Part shown: piece after piece, positions 6,937 through 11,359 of the stretch | Position numbering within the stretch: position 1 is the first letter of the stretch | Layout: every line of letters begins with the position of its first letter | Assembly: GCA_946480345.1 (NCBI GenBank) | Contig: CAMLJR010000094.1 | Location: 1-11,359 of the forward strand | Reading direction: 5' to 3' | DNA length: 11,359 bases | Source of the DNA: an uncultured Spongiibacteraceae bacterium | GTDB lineage: Bacteria > Pseudomonadota > Gammaproteobacteria > Pseudomonadales > CAMLJR01 | Made by a program: the position numbers and the translations under genes | The notes under the pieces: model-generated | Seen by the model: the letters and a program-made list of their open reading frames with translations, nothing else | Told to the model about the DNA's origin: nothing | The model's database searches: none

Positions 6937-9300
6937 TTAAAAACGCCAGTTCACGCCGCCGAAAATCGCGCTATAGCCTTCGCGTTCGCCGTCGTAAAGG
7001 CGGCTGCGATACAGCACGCCGTAGTTAAAATTCAATGCATCGTTTAATTGCCAGCGCTGCTCGTATTCCACATCCCAAATCGCGCCGCTGCCGAAATGCT
7101 GCTGCGAATAATCGCCCGCACCGAATTGAATACATTGCGACCATGAGCGCTGATAGCGTCGCCACAATATGCCTTCATACAAAGCGGCAACCCCGATCGA
7201 TACGTCTTCGTCGGGATTGAAATAAGGCACGTTATTACCGGCCGAATTGCGGCTGAAATACGCCTGCGCGATGGCTGTCAGCTGATTATGCGCATCGCGA
7301 TAAACGCTGTGCCGGTATTGCGTGGCAAACGCATCGCGGTTGTTGTCGTCGCTGAACTCGGTACGGCCGTAACTGGCGCGCATGCTCTGACTTTCATTGA
7401 GGCGATACAGCGCGCCCACTGTCATCGAATAACCCTCTATTCCTGCGCGCAGGGCACGCAACGGAATTTGCGTGCTATCACTTTGTGCTTCGCCAAATAG
7501 GCTGAAGCGATCATCGAATTTCCATTCGCCGTTGAGCGATACGCCAACGCGACCGTCGGGATGTCGGTCAGCGACTTCAACCGCGCCATCGAACTGCTGC
7601 GATCGATAGTCGCCGCCAACACCAATACGATTTGCGCTGCCGCTGCCCTCGACAAAATCGGCCGAATCGTAGCGCTGGTGAACGAAAGCACGTGCCTGAT
7701 CCGCTATCGGCGGCGAATACATTTTTTGTTCGAACGCAATATCGCTGCTGCCGTTGACCTGACTTTCACTCGATTGACCGGCCATGACCTGCGCGCTGTA
7801 TTCCCAACGCTCGCGTTTGTGTTGATCGTGTTGTGCCTGAATTACATCGGGATGAGCCGGTGTTGAAGCAGCCAATTGCTGTAACTGCGCACGTGCTTGT
7901 TTGAATGCGTGCAAATCATTGAGCGCAGAGATTTCTCCGAGCCGCGCCGGTACATGATTATCGTCAGCTTCTAAAGCTGTTCGATATTCGGCAAGCGCCC
8001 GCCGCGGCCAACCACGCCACCGATATATTTGAGCCAGCCGAAGTTTAATATCGCCATCGTCCGGCGCAGCATCTTGCAATCGTTCGAGCTTTCTCTGCGC
8101 AGCATCTAAACGGTTTTGATACGCCGTAAACATGGCATCGAGCACTTCAGCATCGCGCCGAGCTTGCTCATCATCCGAAAGTTCCCGTACGCGTGACAGC
8201 GACTCCGCAGCGCGATCGAACTGCTCCAGATCCAGTTGATTATAAAATTGCGCGACTGCAATCTCGCGCGAATCCGGCTGCAACCGCTGCGCTCGATCGA
8301 ATAATTCGCCAGCGCGCTCCGGCTCATGTCGGCGCGCATACAAATCGGCGCCATTCATCACGCCGTACAAAGGCAATTGATCTGCAGACGGCAGCGACTC
8401 GAATAACGCAGCGGCCTCATCGAGCCGGTTAGCCAACGTCAGCGCGCGCACCTGATCGAGCGTTGCATTACGTGCTGCTTCCGAATCGGCAGACAATGTC
8501 GCCGCATATTCGTGAATGACTGGTAATGTCGCCTCTGCTAATGCAACACGCTCGGCAGCTGGCGCCTGCTCTGCAGCTCGCACCGCATCGCGAGCTTTAT
8601 CGGCCAGTGATATCGAAATATGGGGATTAGGCAAAACAGGAGTTGATGCTGCACGTACAGGTTCGGCGGGGACAGAACGACGAGACGGCGTCGGTTGAGC
8701 AATGCGATTTTTATTTCCGAACGACGGCGCTTTTTTTAACGATGAGGCAACTGAAGGGATCGGCAACGCCGCGCCCGCTTCAGCAGCGATGATCGGTGCT
8801 TGGCTTTCTGCTTGTTGCACTGTTTGCGATGACGACGCGAGCAAGGCGGAATCGTTCAAGGCACGCTCGCGCGCCGCTGCTACAGTATCGCGGTCGCGAC
8901 TTTGCGCAATTTCGCGGTCGGCAATTTCCCGCGCCAGCGCAGCATCCTGTTGACGCAACGCGGCATCAAATAATTCGGCCAGCGTGTAATCAGGCAAAGC
9001 TTGTGCTTTTTTATTTCGGTAAAGCGCGAGCGCCTGTTCATCATGACCGGTACGAATCAGCACGCTCAGATAATCGCCCCACACACCGCGATCATGCGGT
9101 GCCACTTCCGATAGCGCGCGTAACCGCTCAAGTGCGGTAACGATGTCGCCCTGCTTCGCAAGCGTAACCGCGGCTTCGCGCATCGATGCGAGATCGCGCT
9201 TGGTGTACACCGGCGTCGTCCATATTTCATGGATCAGCACGACGAGCACGAGCGTCGGAATCAGCAATGAGGAAAAACGCTTACGAAAAGACCAAGACAA
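6937..9300 (-). CDS. pgaA: PNAG outer-membrane export porin PgaA
   Basis: Periplasmic TPR scaffold fused to an outer-membrane beta-barrel that exports PNAG. The 787 residues match E. coli PgaA (about 807). Order: basic N-terminus and hydrophobic helix (about 6-26); helical TPR-like repeats (about 38-150); an A/S/P-rich low-complexity linker (about 150-230); more TPRs (about 235-490, e.g. DIKLRLAQIYRWRGWPRRALAEYRTALEADD); then about 290 residues of alternating barrel strands from WEYSAQ (about 498), ending in the barrel-type terminal phenylalanine (GVNWRF). The start appears to be TTG at 9298-9300, with AAGG eight bases further upstream. No ATG or GTG that keeps the export signal exists between this codon and the in-frame stop at 9340-9342. 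The signal helix lacks an obvious AXA cleavage site. pgaC follows after 17 bp. Confidence 0.9.
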   Translation of the reverse strand: MSWSFRKRFSSLLIPTLVLVVLIHEIWTTPVYTKRDLASMREAAVTLAKQGDIVTALERLRALSEVAPHDRGVWGDYLSVLIRTGHDEQALALYRNKKAQALPDYTLAELFDAALRQQDAALAREIADREIAQSRDRDTVAAARERALNDSALLASSSQTVQQAESQAPIIAAEAGAALPIPSVASSLKKAPSFGNKNRIAQPTPSRRSVPAEPVRAASTPVLPNPHISISLADKARDAVRAAEQAPAAERVALAEATLPVIHEYAATLSADSEAARNATLDQVRALTLANRLDEAAALFESLPSADQLPLYGVMNGADLYARRHEPERAGELFDRAQRLQPDSREIAVAQFYNQLDLEQFDRAAESLSRVRELSDDEQARRDAEVLDAMFTAYQNRLDAAQRKLERLQDAAPDDGDIKLRLAQIYRWRGWPRRALAEYRTALEADDNHVPARLGEISALNDLHAFKQARAQLQQLAASTPAHPDVIQAQHDQHKRERWEYSAQVMAGQSSESQVNGSSDIAFEQKMYSPPIADQARAFVHQRYDSADFVEGSGSANRIGVGGDYRSQQFDGAVEVADRHPDGRVGVSLNGEWKFDDRFSLFGEAQSDSTQIPLRALRAGIEGYSMTVGALYRLNESQSMRASYGRTEFSDDNNRDAFATQYRHSVYRDAHNQLTAIAQAYFSRNSAGNNVPYFNPDEDVSIGVAALYEGILWRRYQRSWSQCIQFGAGDYSQQHFGSGAIWDVEYEQRWQLNDALNFNYGVLYRSRLYDGEREGYSAIFGGVNWRF

Positions 9301-9322
9301 AGAATTGACCTTACGTGACCCA

Positions 9323-9337
9323 GGAATGCCTGATTCC
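9323..9337. promoter_or_regulatory. Short palindrome upstream of pgaA, candidate operator
   Basis: GGAAT (9323-9327) and ATTCC (9333-9337) form a 5-bp inverted repeat with a 5-base centre, 23 bp before the pgaA start. No convincing -35/-10 pair was found in 9301-9377, although a pga promoter is expected there. The site is short enough to be chance. Confidence 0.2.
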
Positions 9338-9377
9338 CGTCAGTAGAGGTCCAAACCATCGTGGAGGGACAAACAAA

Positions 9378-9396
9378 GTGTCCGAAGTATGGACAC
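9378..9396 (-). terminator. Possible weak terminator after the flavodoxin gene
   Basis: GTGTCC (9378-9383) and GGACAC (9391-9396) form a perfect 6-bp stem with a 7-base loop. On the minus strand it is followed by TTTGTTTG, a partial U-run, 36 bases after the flavodoxin stop. It would separate the upstream three-gene unit from pgaA. The stem is short and the U-run interrupted, so it could equally be an operator. Confidence 0.4.
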
Positions 9397-9431
9397 GGTT
9401 TTGTGATTTTTCAAAAAGTCGCGCGTTGTTT

Positions 9432-9893
9432 TCAAAACACCCCAAGCGCCAAGCCCGCTGCGAGCGTTTCGCCCAACTCTTCGCAGCGACGCAAACCATC
9501 CTCGCCGATATCTCCGCGCACAATCACCGCCTCTGCAACTTCGCGCATCGGATAACCAGAGACTATGCGCTGCAATTGACGCACCGCGCCGCGTCCATCA
9601 TTGCCGGTACTGCTGAATATTGCGTACGGCAATACTCGCCCCGGCGCGATTTTTTGATAGGGATAAAACGTGCGCGCCAAAAAATCGGTGAGGCCACCCG
9701 ATAAATAGCCAAAGTTCTCCGCCGAACCGAACAATACGCCGTCGGCCCATAATAAATCGTCGGTGGTTGCGTCACTCGCTCGCAAAAGACGTGCAGTCAC
9801 ATCGGTTTCGCGGTGCGCGCCGCGCAATACTGCCTGCGCCAACTGCGCGTTGCTGCCAGACTGTGAATGAAAGACTATCAGTAGATTCGCCAT
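9432..9893 (-). CDS. Flavodoxin-like FMN-binding protein (NAD(P)H oxidoreductase-like)
   Basis: A 153-residue cytoplasmic protein with a flavodoxin-like fold. The first strand and phosphate-binding loop are clear (MANLLIVFHSQSGSNAQLAQAVLRGA, 1-26). They are followed by a second flavin contact (WADGVLFGSAENFGYLSGGLTDFLART, about 49-75) and the AIFSSTGNDGRGAVRQL strand and loop (about 91-107). This pattern fits flavodoxin/WrbA-type FMN proteins; no cofactor cysteines or extra domains are visible, so the electron partner is unknown. It is the third gene of an apparent unit, 36 bp after the VanZ-like gene. The ribosome site (ACAGAG) is weak. I would not assign a gene symbol. Confidence 0.82.
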   Translation of the reverse strand: MANLLIVFHSQSGSNAQLAQAVLRGAHRETDVTARLLRASDATTDDLLWADGVLFGSAENFGYLSGGLTDFLARTFYPYQKIAPGRVLPYAIFSSTGNDGRGAVRQLQRIVSGYPMREVAEAVIVRGDIGEDGLRRCEELGETLAAGLALGVF

Positions 9894-9929
9894 CGCTCTG
9901 TGCGGGTTTTTACCTAGTGGTAAACGAAA

Positions 9930-10304
9930 CTATTCAGACTCGACTCGCATCCGCTCAATGCGCTGACAACAAAAAACCACCAGACCATACGCCGCTATAC
10001 CGATAGCGTCAGCGACAACATCGCGCCAATCCGCTTGTCGATCGGGCGTGCACCATTGAGCGAATTCAATGCCAATACCGTATATCAGCAAGGCTATAGC
10101 AATACGTCGCCAGAACGAGTGCTGCGGATATGCATGCGCACCGAGAAAAGCGAGCGCAAAAAATCCGAGCCAATGATCGGCCTTGTCCCAACCTGTCGAG
10201 GCCGGCACTTCAGTCGCCGGAATTAATGCAAGAAAGGTGATTGAAATCAGCGCGGCGTAAAATAACCGGCGCGCAATGGAAATATCCAACCAGCGTAAAT
10301 GCAT
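9930..10304 (-). CDS. VanZ-family small membrane protein
   Basis: A 124-residue inner-membrane protein with about four hydrophobic segments (about 10-30, 44-58, 66-82 and 97-113). VanZ-family marks are DKADHWLGFFALAFLGAHAYP (40-60), the IEFAQWCTPDRQADWRDVVADAIG stretch (79-102) with E-x-x-Q and the conserved aspartates, and a glycine-rich last helix. The reading frame extends 36 codons further upstream, but that part overlaps the previous gene. I chose the ATG at 10302-10304, 10 bp after the upstream stop, because it puts the first helix at the usual place. VanZ proteins are named for low-level teicoplanin resistance, but most chromosomal members have no known role; some occur near exosortase loci. 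Confidence 0.8.
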   Translation of the reverse strand: MHLRWLDISIARRLFYAALISITFLALIPATEVPASTGWDKADHWLGFFALAFLGAHAYPQHSFWRRIAIALLIYGIGIEFAQWCTPDRQADWRDVVADAIGIAAYGLVVFCCQRIERMRVESE

Positions 10305-10314
10305 CTTTAACTCA

Positions 10315-10959
10315 TCAGCCGAAACGTTTATCGGCAACAAAAGGATTGTGTTTACGTTCATTGCCGAACGTCGACATCGGCCCATGCCCGGGCACGAATT
10401 GCACGTCGTCACCCAGTGGCCATAGTTGGTTGCGAATCGAATTAATCAGCGTGTCGTAATCGCCGCGCGGGAAATCGGTGCGACCTATCGAACCTTGAAA
10501 CAGCACATCGCCGACAAATGCGATGCAATCTTCGCGATGAAAAAGCACAACGCTACCGGGCGTATGTCCGGGGCAAAACAAAACTTCGAGCGTCTGCTCG
10601 CCGAACGACACGGTATCGCCATCATTCAGCCAACGGTCCGGCTCGAATGATTCGACTACCGGCAATCCATACATGCGACACGAGTCGGCGATTTGATCGA
10701 TCCAGAATTTATCTTCGCGATGGGGGCCTTCAATCGGCACACCGAATTCTTTGCGCAGCTCATCGGCACCGCCGCAATGATCCATATGACCGTGTGTCAG
10801 GAAAATTTTTTCGAGCGTAACGCCCAGCTTTTGCAGCGCATCGCGCAACCGCGATACATCCCCGCCGGGATCGACCAGCGCAGCGCGATGGGTCTTTTCG
10901 CAGACGAGAATACTGCAGTTTTGTTGAAACGCCGTGACCGGCACAATGGTGCATTTCAT
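10315..10959 (-). CDS. YcbL-like metallo-beta-lactamase-fold hydrolase (glyoxalase II-like)
   Basis: A 214-residue cytoplasmic metal-dependent thioester hydrolase of the YcbL/glyoxalase II group. The N-terminus MKCTIVPVTAFQQNCSILVCE lines up with E. coli YcbL (MNYRIIPVTAF). Metal ligands are in place: THGHMDH (55-61, HxHxDH), H132 in CPGHTPGS, D151 in VGDVLFQGSIGRTD and H192 in PGHGPMSTFGNERKHNPF. It lacks the long C-terminal domain of true glyoxalase II, which fits the short YcbL type. An ATG two codons earlier (10963-10965) is possible, but GCGGG sits too close to it and at good distance from the ATG at 10957-10959. It heads a unit with the VanZ-like and flavodoxin-like genes. The exact substrate is not evident. 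Confidence 0.92.
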   Translation of the reverse strand: MKCTIVPVTAFQQNCSILVCEKTHRAALVDPGGDVSRLRDALQKLGVTLEKIFLTHGHMDHCGGADELRKEFGVPIEGPHREDKFWIDQIADSCRMYGLPVVESFEPDRWLNDGDTVSFGEQTLEVLFCPGHTPGSVVLFHREDCIAFVGDVLFQGSIGRTDFPRGDYDTLINSIRNQLWPLGDDVQFVPGHGPMSTFGNERKHNPFVADKRFG

Positions 10960-11004
10960 ACGCATAACCCGCTAAAAACAGCGGCCGAGCATACCATAAA
11001 AGGA

Positions 11005-11033
11005 TTGATAACCCGGGCTCACTCGGCTAGAGT
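11005..11033 (+). promoter_or_regulatory. Sigma70 promoter of tRNA-Ser with GC-rich discriminator
   Basis: TTGATA (11005-11010), exactly 17 bp, then TAGAGT (11028-11033). The bases that follow (AGCCGCCC) form a GC-rich discriminator typical of stringently controlled stable-RNA promoters. The predicted start is near 11040, which leaves a 5' leader of about 50 bases before the tRNA. Confidence 0.7.
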
Positions 11034-11089
11034 AGCCGCCCTCGCGCAGGCCTGATTTTCTTCGATTTGTGTCTGCGATTATCGGTTTT

Positions 11090-11180
11090 GGTGAGATGTC
11101 CGAGCGGCTGAAGGAGCACGCCTGGAAAGCGTGTATACGTTAATAGCGTATCGAGGGTTCGAATCCCTCTCTCACCGCCA
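11090..11180 (+). tRNA. tRNA-Ser(GGA)
   Basis: A complete 91-base class II tRNA with encoded CCA. The acceptor stem GGTGAGA (11090-11096) pairs with TCTCACC (11170-11176), with discriminator G (11177) and CCA (11178-11180). The anticodon stem CACGC/GCGTG encloses the loop CTGGAAA; the anticodon GGA is at 11124-11126 and reads UCC and UCU serine codons. A long variable arm (ATACG/CGTAT, about 11135-11151) is diagnostic of serine tRNAs, and the T-arm is GAGGG-TTCGAAT-CCCTC. A good promoter precedes it and a terminator follows within ten bases. Confidence 0.97.
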
Positions 11181-11182
11181 AA
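11162..11182 (+). repeat. tRNA-Ser 3'-end direct repeat, copy 1 (inside the tRNA)
   Basis: A 21-base stretch covering part of the T-arm, the 3' acceptor strand, CCA and the two following A residues. An identical copy lies 171 bp downstream at 11333-11353. The tRNA 3' end is also the classic att site of tyrosine-recombinase elements. Confidence 0.9.
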
Positions 11183-11189
11183 AATAAAG

Positions 11190-11216
11190 AACCCGGCCAT
11201 GCGCCGGGTTTTTTAT
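11190..11216 (+). terminator. Intrinsic terminator of tRNA-Ser
   Basis: AACCCGGC (11190-11197) pairs with GCCGGGTT (11203-11210), loop CATGC, followed by a T-run to 11214 and further T-rich bases to 11220. It lies nine bases after the tRNA CCA end and should stop most transcription before the downstream repeat. Confidence 0.92.
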
Positions 11217-11220
11217 TTTT

Positions 11221-11332
11221 GCGATTAGAGGCGGACGAGAACCCTCGCGGTTCGACAAAATTGCGGAGCAATTTTGGACGTCCGGAGCGAAGCGACGGCG
11301 CCCGCAGGGTGAGATCGCGCAGCGATCGAATC
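11221..11332 (+). other. Hairpin-rich spacer between the tRNA 3'-end repeats
   Basis: No open frame here looks like a gene. Four hairpins follow one another: GAACC/GGTTC (11239-11243 and 11249-11253), CAAAATTGC/GCAATTTTG (11256-11264 and 11268-11276, loop GGA), CCC/GGG (11301-11309, loop GCA) and GATCGC/GCGATC (11313-11318 and 11322-11327, loop GCA). CGGACG (11232-11237) can also pair with CGTCCG (11279-11284). It may be a structured RNA or a palindromic repeat unit; transcription past the tRNA terminator is not shown. Confidence 0.5.
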
Positions 11333-11353
11333 AATCCCTCTCTCACCGCCAAA
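11308..11353 (+). repeat. tRNA-Ser 3'-end repeat, copy 2, with acceptor-like stem (tRNA remnant)
   Basis: Bases 11333-11353 repeat 11162-11182 exactly, including TCTCACC-G-CCA. At 11308-11314 the sequence GGTGAGA reproduces the tRNA 5' acceptor strand, so GGTGAGA and TCTCACC (11341-11347) can close a 7-bp stem with a G discriminator and CCA. The D-arm, anticodon arm and variable arm are missing, so it cannot be a working tRNA. It could be a remnant, an rtT-like repeat or an att copy. The window ends six bases later, so further copies may follow. Confidence 0.75.
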
Positions 11354-11359
11354 TAAAAA

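Noticed and set aside
9930..10304. Glycopeptide antibiotic resistance gene
   Set aside because: VanZ-family similarity alone does not imply resistance; no other van genes are present.
10305..10412. Longer N-terminus for the VanZ-like protein
   Set aside because: The extra 36 codons overlap the upstream hydrolase gene and do not resemble VanZ proteins; the downstream ATG fits better.
11140..11352. Minus-strand frame whose product contains VREGFEPS
   Set aside because: It reads antisense through tRNA-Ser and its repeat; this is a well-known type of false protein produced by tRNA-Ser genes.
11162..11359. Prophage or integrative element at the tRNA 3' end
   Set aside because: Only 150 bp separate the two copies, with no integrase or cargo, so no element lies between them; an element beyond the window end cannot be excluded.
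1..11359. CRISPR array or toxin-antitoxin pair
   Set aside because: No regularly spaced repeats with unique spacers and no recognisable small toxin/antitoxin pair were seen.

Overview
The window looks like chromosomal DNA of a gammaproteobacterium of moderate G+C. I infer this from the leuC-leuD-leuB order with a divergent LysR gene, a Pga-type poly-N-acetylglucosamine (PNAG) locus, a YcbL-type metallo-hydrolase and a tRNA-Ser with a stringent-type promoter. The family cannot be fixed from the sequence. A PEP-CTERM protein implies an exosortase elsewhere in the genome.

Layout, left to right. (1) 1-3192, minus strand: leuC, leuD and leuB, tightly packed; leuB runs off the left edge only a few codons before its expected end. 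(2) 3193-3423: a divergent control region that holds a 103-bp element with 19-bp perfect terminal inverted repeats in the presumed leuC leader, then an AT-rich stretch likely to hold promoters and a regulator site. (3) 3424-4308, plus strand: a LysR-type regulator, probably of the leu genes, ending in a bidirectional terminator. (4) 4355-9300, minus strand: pgaA, pgaC and pgaD, then a secreted PEP-CTERM protein whose body resembles a LecA/PA-IL-type lectin. The PNAG deacetylase gene pgaB is absent. (5) 9432-10959, minus strand: a compact three-gene unit of YcbL/glyoxalase II-like hydrolase, VanZ-like membrane protein and flavodoxin-like protein. (6) 11005-11359, plus strand: a tRNA-Ser(GGA) with promoter and terminator, followed by a hairpin-rich stretch that ends in a second copy of the tRNA 3' end.

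How the parts work together. LeuC/LeuD isomerise 2-isopropylmalate and LeuB oxidises 3-isopropylmalate in leucine synthesis. PgaC/PgaD make and translocate PNAG across the inner membrane, and PgaA exports it through the outer membrane. The PEP-CTERM lectin-like protein just downstream could be a surface or matrix protein that binds sugar, possibly the exopolysaccharide; this is inference. The right end resembles the rtT arrangement after E. coli tyrT, where a repeat of similar length carries a copy of the tRNA 3' end.

The most unusual signals are the pga locus without pgaB next to a PEP-CTERM lectin-like gene, the tRNA-Ser 3'-end duplication in a hairpin-rich unit, and the palindromic element in the leuC leader.
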